A DNA stretch of 64,000 bases from Azolla caroliniana. Its lineage: Eukaryota > Polypodiophyta. Location of the stretch: NCBI GenBank assembly GCA_043228905.1, contig JBHGNT010000015.1:13454001-13518000 (forward strand), written 5' to 3'. This document shows positions 50,673 through 62,859 of this stretch, in pieces (within the stretch, counting starts at the first letter, position 1; each line of letters opens with the position of its first letter). A program made the translations under genes and the position numbers. The notes beneath the pieces were generated by a model, which worked only from the letters and a program-made list of their open reading frames with translations, had not been told where the DNA came from and searched no databases.

Positions 50673-53600
50673 CGACGATTTAGATCATGAGAGGCATCAA
50701 AGGATGGTCCAGGATATTCGGAAAACTTCAAATGACAAGAATCAGAGTATATTTCTCCTTTACTTGTAACTCCAAAGTTTTGTTTAAATTGTGATTGTGT
50801 TTCCTTATCATTTAACCAGGTTTCATAGCTCTTGTGGACCTGTAAGTGTATTATTAACTCTGTCTTTGACAGGAAAGAAGGTGGACCATGTTGAATTGCT
50901 GTCAGAGGCCTTCCCTGAATCAGAGTTCAATATAAATCCCACACCTAATGCGAGTGATGGGCAGGGATTAATCACAGTGGAGGATCTGATAGCTCCCCTA
51001 CAAGGGACAACAGGATTTGGATCACTTCGTAAGAGAATGTACCAGTTGGACAAGAAGGGGAGCATTGTAAATGCACCTTTGTCTAAGGCTGTCCAAGAGA
51101 GGGTGGACAGAAAGGCTGGTTATGAGCAAACAAGCGAAGAAGTCTCGAAATGGCAGGAAATAGTGAAGACTAACAGAGAGGCACCCACACTTGTCTTCAC
51201 TCAGAGACCAGAGCTATCCGCTACATCCACTGCGGAGCTGGTTTCAAAGTTTGAACCATGTACTGATCTCGAAAAGCAGGTGGCCTCCCTTTTACAAGAA
51301 AATGGGTTTGCCACCTCAGCATTGGAACAGGAAAATGAACTTGGTTTTAACAAGGTAAGAAATTGCATACATAACACACATCTCTGGTTTGCTCGTAGGC
51401 ATGGTTGTTAAAAAACACATTCTTTTGTATAGATTACATCCTAGAATACATTCTAGAATACATCCTAGAATACATCCTAGAATACTGTGAGGTATTCAAC
51501 ACATTCTACATTTTAGAATTGCCATTTCAAAATGTTTCATGTCTTCCACATACTGCACAAGTAATTAACATTTCCGAAAAAATAATATTGACCAACAAAT
51601 GTTAGATGCATTACAAATGTAAGAAGTATTTAATGTATTATACATATTCTACCCCTATTCTATGTATTTAATGCATTTTGTCTTTGGAATATGTATTCTT
51701 AGTATTTTAAGAAAAGCTAGAATACTTTTAGAATACATAGCCATATGTTTCGTATGCATGTTGTGTCCTGAGTATTCTACAACTATTCTCTTAGGTTTCG
51801 GTGAACGAAGTGAAGGAGCGTCAGCAAAGGCTCGCGAAAATGCGCAGTGCTCTTTTCTATCATGAAGCAAAAGCTAAGCGGATGAAGAAAATAAAATCAA
51901 AGGCCTTTCACCGGCTTTTACAGAAGGATCAGAGAAGTCAAGCCAGTGGTGAAAATGAGTTTGATGCAGAATCTATGAAAGAGGAAGCTTTAAAGGCTGA
52001 ATTTAAAAGAGCACAGGTTTGCCAGCTACTCTACTTGTATGATTTGTTTTCTGAACAATTTTATTTTATTATTGTCAAGAGTTAACTGGGGTTCAGGTAT
52101 GTTTTATGATGATATCTTGATATTGTGAAGGTCATTTTTCTCATGATGTGTGTTTTCCTTGTTTTGATTTTAGGAAAGGATGACGTTAAAGCACAAGAAT
52201 ACTTCAAAGTGGGCGAAGAGGATCATTCAGAGAGGTTTGAAGGCAAAAGATGATGGGACCAGGGAAGCCATTGCCGAGCAACTGCGGGCCCATACGTCTT
52301 TGACAAGAAAAATGCATTCGACTGATATTGCTAGCTCAAGTGATGATTCTTCAGATGATGAAGATGCTGCATCAGATGCAATCGAAGCTAGCGATGGGCT
52401 TCCTTCTAAACAGAAGACGAAGTTATTGGCCAAAACTAAAATGGAGACACTGAAAGTGCTAGAAGGAGATGCAGAAGCAGAGATTCCAACTACTGGGCTC
52501 TTCTCGCTGCCATTTATGGTAAGTTATTTTTTAAAATGGATGTATTTGAATTGGGAGCTTTGAACATGTGCTTGTTCTTCTACAGGCTCGAGCAATTGAA
52601 AAAAAACGTCAAGAAGCTGCAAATGAGGCTGTTGCTGTTTTGGAACAGTTAGAACAGCTAGAATATGATGATGATGATGATCCCTGTGGTGGTTTCGAGT
52701 TCCAAGAAACACTGGAAGTCAATCGATCCTCAGGAAGGATCTCTTTTGGTACAATGGCAAAGCTGACTCCCCATGGCAATGACCAAGAACCAGAGATGCT
52801 TATTGAAGGAGATAGCAGCAGTGATGAAAGCAAGGTTCAGAAGGGCCATTCTCTGGTGCCGACTAATAGAAACACATTACAGCACAGGAAGACTAAAGTG
52901 GATAGAAATGGTGTGAAGCCTGGTTGCAATACATTACCTCTAGTTGTACCCCAAGAACAATCAATCAAATTCACTGAAGAATCTAATGGCGTTCACAACG
53001 AGTTTGAAGTAGGTGGGCTTACACATGTGCTAGATAGGCCTTGGCTTTTTGGGAAAGAGAATGAAGGAAGCCTATCTAATAATCTCCATCTGTTGACAAG
53101 TACAAGGAAGGAAAATATAACTTCTGTGGGTATTGAGTCAGTGGCTGTAGCTGGGGACATGTCTTCAAGGAAACGTGGAAGGCAAGAAAAAAAGGTCGAG
53201 AAAGCTCATACCGAATCTATCAATGTGGACGTGGTCTCTGTTGGCAAACCTGGAAAGTACCAATCAATTAATAGCAATTCAAATGAGGATGAGGGTGAGG
53301 ACGAGGATGAGGATGAAGGGATGGGCGAAGAAGAGTTCAGACCCCTAACAGGAAATGCATCACAGGCAGAGCTTGTCCATCGTGCATTTGCAGGGGACGA
53401 TGTTGAAGCAGATTTTGAACAGCTAAAAAGTCATGCTTTAAATGAAGAGGTCCCAATGGGTGAAGCTCATCCAGATCTTCCAGGATGGGGTCAGTGGACT
53501 AGCGTACAGAAGAAGAAAGGGCCGCCTGCCTGGATCTTGAAGGAGCAGGAGGAATTGAAGAGAAAACGTGATGAGGCACTGAAGAAGCGCAAAGATTTCA

Positions 53601-54097
53601 AGCTGAAACATGTTATTATCAGCGAAAAGGTGGACAAGAAGGTACAAGTATATCCATTGTATCTCTAACGTGATACATATCATTAGTCTAACAAGTAATC
53701 TGTGTTGTTTTGGATTGTGTTTGATTCTGATAGGCTGAGAAGTTCCTTGCTCCGTCTGTACCATTCCCGTTCAAATCCAGAGAGCTTTTTGAAAAAAGTA
53801 TCAGAATGCCATTGGGGCGTGAATTCAACACAGATGAAGCATTCCGTGACATGATTCGTCCAACAGTAAGTTTCTTTTTTTATGTAAATTTGGAATTATT
53901 GTTCTGACAACATAAAGTCATTTCACACTGTTCTTTTCGCAAAAAAGGTTGTGAAAGATGCTGGTGTCATAATTGATCCGATTAAGTATAAGATGTCTGA
54001 AGCAAAAACTGGAAATACAACTCCGGTGGCAGACGAGGGGAGAAAGAGCAAGAAAACAAGACTGAGTAAAGTTAATCAACCCAGAATAAGAGCATAA
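49805..54097 (+). CDS. UTP14: UTP14, small-subunit processome protein (8 exons, about 1055 aa)
   Basis: Exons: 49805-50137, 50299-50746, 50873-51354, 51795-52016, 52174-52518, 52586-53641, 53734-53865, 53948-54097. All introns are GT-AG and the frame is continuous to TAA. UTP14 is a nucleolar U3 snoRNP/SSU-processome component for 18S rRNA maturation; in yeast it activates the helicase Dhr1. Family landmarks: NRRFDDVERLEYELPSDFE (residues about 94-112), KKVDHVELLSEAFPESEF (about 262), RKRMYQLDKKG with PLSKAVQERVDRKAGYE (about 315), RMTLKHKNTSKWAKRI (about 497), a GWGQW motif (about 909), VPFPFKSRELFEKSIRMPLG (about 970) and VVKDAGVIIDPIKYK near the end. An Asp run (about 217-240) and acidic tracts are typical. 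The start has a basic N-terminus (MGRRLPPRQKEQ). No disabling change is seen. Confidence 0.95.
50612..50682 (+). repeat. GAT trinucleotide repeat coding a poly-Asp run in UTP14
   Basis: Near-uninterrupted GAT/GAC codons in exon 2. It encodes D-rich sequence on the sense strand and is a likely length-variable site. The complementary strand's His run is an artefact. Confidence 0.9.
51430..51485 (+). repeat. 12-bp minisatellite in UTP14 intron 3
   Basis: Four or more copies of TACATCCTAGAA (one with TACATTCTAGAA). The same intron carries further TAGAATAC-type motifs near 51715-51740. It lies in the longest intron (51355-51794). Confidence 0.88.
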
Positions 54098-54889
54098 TCC
54101 TCCGGGGAAAATATCAATTTTCTCAGCTAGTAGTATACTGTTCCTAGAAGATGAGGTCAGTGGTGTATATATCGGGATCTTAGTGAATCTTTTTTTCAAC
54201 TATTTTTGACATTGTCTTGAATGAGAAAATCAGGCTTGCCTTTCAGTTTGATTTGAGATGAACAGACCACATTGATTAAGGTTTTTCCTAATGTATTTGT
54301 GATTCGGATTATTTTCAGATGATTCATGAAACATGTATTGTTTAGTGACTCCAATTTCATAGCCTTGTCAAAACTATTCAATTTTTATGTTGGGAAGGAA
54401 TCCCCTCCCCCTCCCCCCCCCATATACAAGTTGTATGACATTGAGAGATGTTGCAGTCTTTCATTTGTGGGACATCTTTTGAATATTTTGAAGTAAAGTT
54501 TGGGTATAGTTGGTAGGATCTGGACTGTTTCACGAAGCCGGAAACTTAGTATTGTAACCCATCAAAGTTTATGTCTAATCATGATCGTGTGAGAACCATA
54601 ATAAATGGAACTTTTTTGCTGCCGGAGCATTTAAATGTCTATTTTGAAAAGGTTGTCAACTTTGCAAACATCCTAATTTATATAAACAATAAACAGAACA
54701 TAATCCTAATCCTGCAGGACATTGAAAGTGTGCATAGCACAATGTATTATACATTGCTCCTTAGGGGCATGTGTATCAGATGTAGAGTCCGAGTGAGGAA
54801 TAAGAATGGGAGAAGTTAGTAGTCTACTATAAGACAAACTAATCCTTATTGATATTTGTTGCCAGTATTGAGGAGGATCACAACCTAAT
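54098..54889. other. UTP14 downstream region, no gene seen
   Basis: AT-rich sequence holding the UTP14 3' UTR and intergenic DNA. A C-rich homopolymer-like run (CCCCTCCCCCTCCCCCCCC) is at about 54403-54421. I could not place a poly(A) signal with confidence. Confidence 0.6.
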
Positions 54890-55497
54890 TATACTTGTAG
54901 ATTTAGTACACCTAAATTTGTCTACTATACATATATCTTATACTCAACTACTTAAGATTAGAAAGCAATAGGCAGCGAATACTGGTTTGAAGGGAAACAA
55001 TGCATCATGTCTTGTTGTATATGCAATGTAGTAGATTAAATCCATGTCCTCTGCAAGACGTCTATGATGTCTTTAGGGCTTAACTTTTTGAAGGTTTTTG
55101 CCAAGAGAAGCAGATTGAAGAATGAATGAAGGCTTGGAGTTTCAGTGTTACTGTTTGAAGGCGAAAGACTTAAAGCTTCAGAAATGCTTAAAGTATACTT
55201 GTAGATTTAGTACACCTAAATTTGTCTACTATACATATATCTTATACTCAACTACTTAAGATTAGAAAGCAATAGGCAGCGAATACTGGTTTGAAGGGAA
55301 ACAATGCATCATGTCTTGTTGTATATGCAATGTAGTAGATTAAATCCATGTCCTCTGCAAGACGTCTATGATGTCTTTAGGGCTTAACTTTTTGAAGGTT
55401 TTTGCCAAGAGAAGCAGATTGAAGAATGAATGAAGGCTTGGAGTTTCAGTGTTACTGTTTGAAGGCGAAAGACTTAAAGCTTCAGAAATGCTTAAAG
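54890..55497. repeat. 304-bp direct tandem duplication, copies apparently identical
   Basis: ATACTTGTAGATTTAGTACA starts at 54891 and again at 55195. The two copies (54890-55193, 55194-55497) read the same throughout as far as I can compare by eye. No coding sequence is seen in the unit. Confidence 0.93.
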
Positions 55498-56643
55498 TTC
55501 GCCCAAGACTTCATGTGTACTTTACTAGTGGATGCAACACTAATACTGCAAAATGCTGTTGGTTGTTGACTAAAGATAAATACAAATTGATCTCTCAATA
55601 AAAAAACTAGAAACTTCAGAATGTAGAAAGCCCCAAAGCTAAAACAAAAGCAGAACAATATTCAATATGGGTATCTTATTAAGGTGATTAGTTGCTAATT
55701 TTTACTCTTATGATGATTTGATGATTATGTAAAGTAGTTAAATCTCTAGATGTGGTATATTCGGAAATTGCTAAACTTAAGAGTGGCATTATCAGAATTA
55801 TGGTAAACTAGAGTGACTTTCTATACCAAATTTCGAATAATTTACCAACATGAATCCATAAAGCACCACAACACCCCTTCTCATGTACAATGTTTTTCTC
55901 TGTGTGACTAGAGAAAGGAACAATCCATGAAAGACAACATATGGGGTGCCTCTTGGCTTTGCATCGTGCCTCTAGTATTATCTTTCATCCCTCACATCTT
56001 CTTTGTAATCCTCTTTTTTATACCAAATCCTATTGAAAATATAATTGTTTTAATTTTGTTTCACCTTCATGAGACACCATGCTTCCACTTTGTACAATAT
56101 GTATCATCTTATATTTTTTAGCACCACATATGTGTAACTCTTCAAAGTGTAGGAAGGTTATGCAAATAGAAAGTTGTAAGTCCATTTTAATAGGGAGATG
56201 TAAATATGCATGTAATGAGACAACGATCTCTCTAAAATAGAGTTCCAACATTTGAGACATCTCTAGTACTCTTTTCACTATTTTCATGAGAGTAGTGTAT
56301 ATATTAAAAACAATACAAGACAATACAAAACCCATTTTATATATTAAAAACGATACAAAACCCATTTTTTTGACATTCTACATTTATAGGGTTTTTATCA
56401 CAAAGTAAACCTTCAAAACTATTGTAAGACTAGCTAATTTATGAGGGAACTCCATCCATGTCAAGGTGCTTGTAGTGCTTGATTGTAAGAGCTGTTAAAA
56501 CAATATTGCTTCCTATGTATATGTTGTAGCATGTTTTGGAGACCCATCAAACCAAAACCCATTTATCCTAGTCAATTGTAAAGAAGATAAACCATAGTAG
56601 GTAATCAAACATCACCTTATATAATGCGGAGTGTAAAGGTTTT
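55498..56643. other. AT-rich intergenic DNA, no gene seen
   Basis: Short open frames only. A small direct repeat, ATATTAAAAACAATACAA and ATATTAAAAACGATACAA, occurs at about 56301 and 56341. Nothing is identifiable. Confidence 0.55.
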
Positions 56644-57027
56644 GCTCCTTGATTGAAGACTAGACAAGAATAAATAAAAGAAGAATGAATTACTAAGGAT
56701 ATGAGAGCGTGAAAGTTTTGTTGTTACTTTGCGAAGCCTCTCTTTGCATTTGTGATCTTGCAGATAACAATCTACCTTTTGAACTATAAGCTAGTCATAC
56801 AAAACTCCGATGTGCGAACTTTATCTTGATTTAGAGCTCCTTGATTGAAGACTAGACAAGAATAAATAAAAGAAGAATGACTTACTAAGGATATGAGAGT
56901 GTGAAAGTTTTGTTGTTATTTTGCGAAGCCTCTCTTTGCATTTTTTATCTTGTAGATAACAATCTACCTTTTGAACTACAAGCTAGTCATACAAAACTCC
57001 GATGTGCGAACTTTATCTTGATTTAGA
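56644..57027. repeat. 192-bp direct tandem duplication, older
   Basis: GCTCCTTGATTGAAGACTAG occurs at 56644 and 56836. The copies run to TTATCTTGATTTAGAGCT and differ at several positions (for example GAGCGTG/GAGTGTG, TTACTTTG/TTATTTTG, TTTGTGATC/TTTTTTATC). No coding sequence is seen. Confidence 0.92.
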
Positions 57028-58156
57028 GCTTACTAGAAGCTCTATTCTAAATGATTTAAACAAAGAAAATTTCAGAGCAAGAGAAGATAATTAGGTTTCA
57101 GAACTACACTTATTTTGGACTTTTGGGCTTTCAAATGACAAACCCTCATAAAGGTGCTACAAGTTCACTAATATGATGAAATTTGAACCTAAGTCACCAA
57201 AGTTTTTTGGGTTCAATGCACCAACTTCTGTAGCCATAATTAAATAGAACCTAGTTTCTATACAAAGAAACCATAAACAAACAAGCCAAAGGGCTCTTAC
57301 AATTTAGAATGAACTTATCTTAATACTCCTTTCAATATGTGTAGATATTCTTTGACCGCATGCCCACCGTTAAATACAAAGCATTGCACATATCTCAATT
57401 ATTAAGCATATCTCAATTACTAAGCAAACTCCAATATCTAAAAAATAGGAAAATGGTCTCCCAACTCTAATTTCGGGTCAACCTACGTGAATTGTACAGA
57501 CACCCATTGTCTTGGCATTAAATAACAATGTCATAAAACTTGCTAAATTTTAGAAAGATAACGATAAATATGATGAACAATCAAACATTGTATGAAATGA
57601 CAATTACTATCTTGCACTTTGACAATGCAAAAGAAACAATTGCCTATAGCTAGTCCACGACGTTTTAGAGGTAATACCAAAGTGACACCCCAAATCAACA
57701 CTCTCTACAAGTGGCAATCTAGAATGCCAACTATGTTTCAAGATCTGCCACCATCCATAATTAGTGCTATGTATCTTCCATCCATGTTCATGCTTAGATG
57801 ATAGTTGTTGAGGAGACTCAATGAAGCAATGATACAAGAGATTAGTAGTCCCTTGTAAAAAGATTCTTTGACCCATTCTTTGATCCCATAAACACCAATC
57901 AACCCAAAATTTCTCTTTAGTTTGTAGAGATGAAGGACATTGCATCACTGTTATATTTCGTAGTTGTTGCTAGATTAACACATAATTGGGAGAGATGTAT
58001 AATAATTGTCGTGCTTCAACAAACTCTAAAATTCCTTGAGACCTTGCCACAACTACATGTCCCACCTCTTTGAACCCTAAACGAAATAAGTGATTAAATT
58101 GAGGGCACAATCTCTAATTTCTAGGCTATATAATAACCAAGAAAACACAAGTAACT
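57028..58156. other. AT-rich intergenic DNA with one unassigned open frame
   Basis: Mostly featureless. A minus-strand frame at 57948-57607 (113 codons) has a Trp/Gln/His-rich composition (KEKFWVDWCLWDQRMGQRIF). It resembles a decayed transposon or LINE fragment more than a host gene, but I do not recognise it. Confidence 0.4.
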
Positions 58157-58172
58157 TTTTTTTTTTTTTTTT
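58157..58172 (-). other. LINE poly(A) tail (T run on plus strand)
   Basis: An uninterrupted T run of about 16-17 bases marks the 3' end of the minus-strand LINE and the site where reverse transcription began. Confidence 0.85.
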
Positions 58173-58379
58173 CAAAATGAAGCTACTTTCCCATTAGTTA
58201 GGAAGGATTATTACATAGAGAGTCTACAAGGAGACTTATACACACATCGGGGAGTCTTCCTCCGATCAAGTAAAAGAAGATCAACCTACTTACAATGACT
58301 TGCGGCCTAACTTAATGTAAGAAGCTACCTATATCTAAGGCGATGGCCTTCAATGTTGCCTAGTATGAGTCGGCTCTTG

Positions 58380-59764
58380 GGGCCTACAACGAAGAGAGGG
58401 TGGCAGGTGAGTAGGAAACAACTAGCGTGGGGGCTGGTAATTCCACCTTGGGCCACTCTTGCCTTGCATCACCATAGGCGTGTTCCTCCATTTCTGCCAA
58501 AAGCGCAACCGGGCAGAGATCATGTCGTTGGAGTGGCTGCAAATCTCTTCCAGTTGCCCTCGTAGGCAGCTGATAATCGCGAACCATATGTCCATGATCA
58601 CTTCCTCTGGGGGCCGTATCGTACCTTGGAAAACCTTGAGGCAACACGCTTTCCATATGTACCACAAGGTGAAACCTGCAATCAGCATCCAGATTTCTGG
58701 AAACCTAGGGGATGCGGGCTGCAAGCTTCTTTCAAAACAGATCTTGACGATTTATCCTCTCTGCATACATAGCACCAACTATCCGCATTGACGGTGTCCG
58801 TCCACCCTTCGACCGAGTGACCAATCCATGCCGCAGCGCTCCACGAGGCTGTTCCTTCAACTTCACATGCCGCAAGGAGGCGAGTCGCTCTATCCCAGAT
58901 CTTTTGAGCTTGAGGGAAATCCCAGAGACAATGTCTTAGAGTCTCAATAGGTCGAGAGCACAGTGGGCAGCCTAACGGGCCGCCGCGTTTACCTAGCCAT
59001 TCACCAACGGGCACCACATTATGACCGATCTGCCACCAAAAGAGCTTGATCTTTTCAGGCATGTGGAGGCGCCAGAGACCTTTCCAAAAGGTAATGAGCG
59101 CCTCATCGGGGATGCCCAATGTTCGCCAGCCATTGCGAAGGGGGCTGCCCAGCTGTAGCTGCAAAGTCTGACCCAATTTAGTGGTGTAATCGAAGAAGTG
59201 ATGGAGTCTATCATCATGTTTCCATTTGAAATCCCTTGGGTCCCAATCTAGATCGACAAGGGGGCGACAACCATATACCCTTAACCTCCAATGGGGTTCC
59301 ACCTTAGCAACATCTGGGTCTGTCTTCCAGATGTTGTCAACCTGTGCCACCACTCAGATTGGGTGCCAAGAGCCCCTGCTTTGACTGTCCCCAAAAACTG
59401 TATCTCTCCCCGATCCACTCACACCCTTTAGCAACTTGACCATTCCAACCTCGTCAAAGAGACCGAACCATGCAGGTTCTCTCGCCTCCCCCATCGGAAC
59501 CCTGTCAACTGCCTCAGCTATCAGTCTCCGCATTTTCGTAGCTCCCTTGAGGGGAGGGAAAAGGTCCTCTTGGGCTCTTCCTGAAACAGCCATGCGTCTC
59601 CAATCGTCTATAGATAGGAGGCCTGTTTGTGCCAGCTTTCCCCATGCTAGGCCCTTAAGTTGCCCTAGCATCGTGTCGTCACTTGTTCGCACGTGAGGAT
59701 TCCAGAATAATGGCTGTCTAGTCCATTCAGTCAATGTCTCCGGGGTGTGTTTGACCAAATGTTG
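58380..59764 (-). pseudogene. LINE ORF2: C-terminal zinc-binding region
   Basis: 59758-59354 is a linker (WTRQPLFWNPHVRTSDDTML). 59353-58682 holds RLHMPEKIKLFWWQIGHNVV, GKRGGPLGCPLCSRPIETLR and HCLWDFPQAQKIWDRA, the zf-RVT cysteine/histidine motif. After a frame change the minus frame 58724-58422 gives TLWYIWKACCLKVFQGT and PPEEVIMDIW, the usual end of plant L1 ORF2. Confidence 0.85.
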
Positions 59765-61657
59765 TTATAGATGGCACCATGCCCGCAAGATGGAGTTTGC
59801 GACCCTGTCCTCCGGATGGCAAGCTAGCTTGGGTGGGACTCCGCTCGTGCAGCACCAATTCAAGGAGTCGGGCCAAGGCCTACCATACTTGGGAGTCCTT
59901 GCTTGCAACCTGTTGCGAAGAAGTACCTTCCTGCACCCCTTAGCTAGCAGGAGGCAGCGAACCACCATTTTAGCCATCAATGAACGACTTTGCATTAAGG
60001 GGTCTATGAGGCCAAGCCCCCCTTTGGCCTGCGGTTGCGTTAACCAACACCATGACACTCTGGCAGCAACCCTTGGGTTGTCCTTACCTGACCATATAAA
60101 CCCCCTGATGGCAACCTTAATCGCGTGCAGACCTGCAGGGTCCATAATCCAGCAGGAGACTGAGTGCCACATGGTAGCGAGCAACACTTGGTTCGCAACA
60201 AGGACCCTACCAGTGAAGGATAGTTTAGATCTACTCCATTGGGTCAACTTCCTGTTTATTTTGGCTTGTACGTGGGCCAATTGCGCTCCCTTGGGGATTG
60301 ACCTCCCCATCGTAAATCCAAGGTACTTGAACGTCGTCCCATTAGGGACCCACATAAAATCGGCATGGGGTTGCCATCTTGGTTTCTCTCGTTCGCTGAA
60401 CCATAGGCCTTGGGTTTTATTCCAATTGATCTTGGCACCAGCCGCCTGACAAAAGTCCTCGACAAGATGTTCAGCCAGTTGCAGATTCTCCTCATCACCT
60501 TGCAAGAAAAGAACCGTATCGTCGGCATATTTAGATAACAACAAATCTTCAGTCGCATTGGGGATGGGCAATCCCCGCAGCCCGCTGGTTGGTGCTTGTA
60601 AGTAGGCGGAGAAAGCCTCGGTTACAAAGAGATAGAGATATGGGGCTAGGGGACAACCTTGCCTCACTGAGCGTTGTAGTTGGAAGGCGGGTCCCCTAGA
60701 ACCAGCCAACAGCACGCTACTCGTAGCTGTCCGGTAGAGTGCAGAAGTGCAATTCCTCCATTTTTGAGGTAGGCCCAAAGCTCACATCACATTTTACAAA
60801 AAGGGCCATAACACCCGGTCATAGGCCTTCTCGAAGTCTAACATCAGAATAGCCGAGCTCGATACGGAGCGGCCGGCCAATGCCATAGCTTCCCAAAGAA
60901 GCACCACATTATCAAAGATACACCCGTTCTTGACAAATCCAGTTTGATTGTCATGTATGATGTCCGGTAAGAAGCTTGCTAACCGTCGAGCTAGGACTTT
61001 AGCGAGTATCTTGTATGCCGTGTTAAGGATCGTGATTGGACGCCATTGGCACAACTCTAGGCTTCGCTCTGATGCTTTGGGGATGAGATATATCATCCCC
61101 TCAGCCAAACCAATTGGCATCTTTCCTGAGGACCAAATCTCTTGAACTCCGGCTTCCAAAGATGGGATGACACATTCCCAATGAATCTCGAAGAAATCTT
61201 GTGAGAGACCCTTGGGGCCGGGGCATGCACCCCTTCGCAATCCCCTAAGCGCCTTCGAGAGTTCTAAACGAGAGATGGGGCTATCGAGCACAACTTCCAT
61301 CGCCTGGGTTACCTTGGGGTGAATGCAAGACATCACTCGCTCAGCCAGCTCCGTGTGTTGCCTCACCTGCATAGGTGCGAGGAGGTCACGATAGTATTGT
61401 GTTGCCATTTCCAGAATCTTAGTCTTGTCCTCCGTTATCGAGCCGTCTGGTTTTCGCAACCCTTGTATACGTCCACCACCACCCTTGGGTGCCTTGTAGT
61501 GAAAGAAATGTTGGTTGACCTTGTCGTCTTTTCTAGCCCACCATGCTGCATTTCTTCGAAACAACATTCGGTTCTTCTCCAAAGTCCTTTCTTGTACCTT
61601 CATCTTTGCTTCCTCCAGCTTAGCTCTAGACCAAGTGTAACCAGGGTCTACCTGTAG
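59765..61657 (-). pseudogene. LINE ORF2: reverse transcriptase domain
   Basis: 61603-60794: NAAWWARKDDKVNQHFFHYK, GACPGPKGLSQDFFEIHWEC, MIYLIPKASERSLELCQWRP, ITILNTAYKILAKVLARRLA, DNQTGFVKNGCIFDNVVL and LDFEKAYDRV. Two stops near 60790-60780 split it. 60778-59765: SVRQGCPLAPYLYLFVTEAF, the catalytic SKYADDTVLFLQGDEEN (about 60530), TQWSRSKLSFTGRVLVANQV and IRGFIWSGKDNPR. Motifs are intact apart from the two stops. This is non-LTR RT of the plant L1 type. Confidence 0.93.
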
Positions 61658-62658
61658 CAGCCGTTGCGTTGCCGCAACGGCCTTAATTTTGTTTCAATGG
61701 CTCTAACATGCTGGAGGGCGCACTTGGTCTCCTGTTGTAAGAAGGAGGAGGAGAGGGCCAATTTTTTTTGCAAATCTTCGCTGGCTGATTCACTGCTCAT
61801 GGTGTCCTGCCATATACTTTGTAAACCGGCCTTCACCTCTTCATTCTTCATGATCTTTATGGGGATCTTCACATTGAGACTACCCTTGCTATCGTTGGGT
61901 GGGTTAAGGTCTAGTCTCACCGGTTGATGATCTGAAAAGGTAAGACCTGCCAAGATAGCAAAGGCGCCCCCAAGCTCTTTGAGGGATGAGCTGATGTATA
62001 TGTGATCAAGCCGTGCAAGACTACCGCCCCTAACATTCCCGACGGCTCTGGAAAAGTGCAGTGAATGTGAGCTTCTCCTAAGGGAAGAGCCCCATGTATC
62101 CTTCACCCCGATTTTGCCAATTAGGAAAGCCCATGAATCCAGCTCTGCACCATAAATAGGCCTCTGGGTCCCTCCTTTCCTATCTCCCAGGTGTTTAGTC
62201 ATGTTGAAATCACCTGCCATTACCCAAGCCTCAGCATCAGGTAATGTTGTCACTAACATCCTCCAAAAGATTGCTCTCTCGGGGGCTGAGTTAGGGGCAT
62301 AAATGTTTAGCACCCCAACTTGTAGGTGATTCCATTTCAGAAGCACGTATAAGGCCCGACCCTCCACCAACGTGCTAGATGATGTTACTTCGTATCGGGC
62401 CTTATCGCTGATCGAGATGCAGACCCCTCCTCTTTGGTGGAGGTCACCTTGTGCAGCTGACCACCATGTGGTCCACCCACCCGACAAGGGGTTTACTAAG
62501 CTCTGAGTTTGCTCTTGCGAGAGGTGGTGTTCCTACAAAAGCAATATGTCAATATGGCCCCCTATATTAAGGGGATTCAGCTCCTCCTGAAGTCTTCGAC
62601 ACTCTTGGTGTTGTCGGCCTCCACCAAGGCCCTGTACATTCCACGTTAGGATCCTCAT
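61649..62658 (-). pseudogene. LINE ORF2: AP-type endonuclease domain
   Basis: Starts at the minus-strand ATG 62658 (MRILTWNVQGLGG, the classic endonuclease start). It continues with a TAG in place of a codon before EHHLSQEQTQ, then GGVCISISDKARYEV, LQVGVLNIYAPN, AWVMAGDFNMTKHLGDRKGG, LARLDHIYISSSL and LTFSDHQPVRLDL. The catalytic N, D and H positions (GDFNM, SDHQPV) are kept. This domain nicks target DNA for target-primed reverse transcription. Confidence 0.92.
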
Positions 62659-62840
62659 CCGAAAGCGGTGACGCTGACGCCCATGTTCGGGCCGATCCCC
62701 ATGTTAAGGGGCAACCTAACACCTATTTTGGGGGGTATGGTCTCCACAGCAGGCTGCAAATCCCCTATGGGATTCTCAGCCGGTCGTTCACAAAAATTGG
62801 GCCATGCAATTAAAAACCCTACATCAACATAAAAGGACAA
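62655..62840 (-). pseudogene. LINE ORF1, C-terminal remnant
   Basis: The last roughly 60 codons of a frame ending ...MGVSVTAFG and TGA (62657-62655), directly upstream of and overlapping ORF2. Plant L1 ORF1 proteins bind element RNA; nothing in this short piece shows the RRM or zinc knuckle. The element is truncated about here. Confidence 0.65.
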
Positions 62841-62859
62841 TATCCAATTGATGTATTCT

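Larger units (their letters stand above)
58157..62840 (-). mobile_element. L1-type LINE, 5'-truncated, minus strand
   Basis: Minus-strand order: ORF1 C-terminal end, endonuclease, reverse transcriptase, zinc-binding C-terminus, and a 3' poly(A) tail seen as a plus-strand T run at 58157-58172. ORF1 and ORF2 overlap at ATGA (62658-62655). ORF2 has frame changes near 61650, 59355 and 58680, and stops near 62550 and 60790. I found no clear target-site duplication. Confidence 0.92.

Noticed and set aside
50444-50731. Minus-strand frame with long His runs
   Set aside because: Antisense of the Asp-rich GAT repeat in UTP14 exon 2. The sense frame has splice sites and family motifs.
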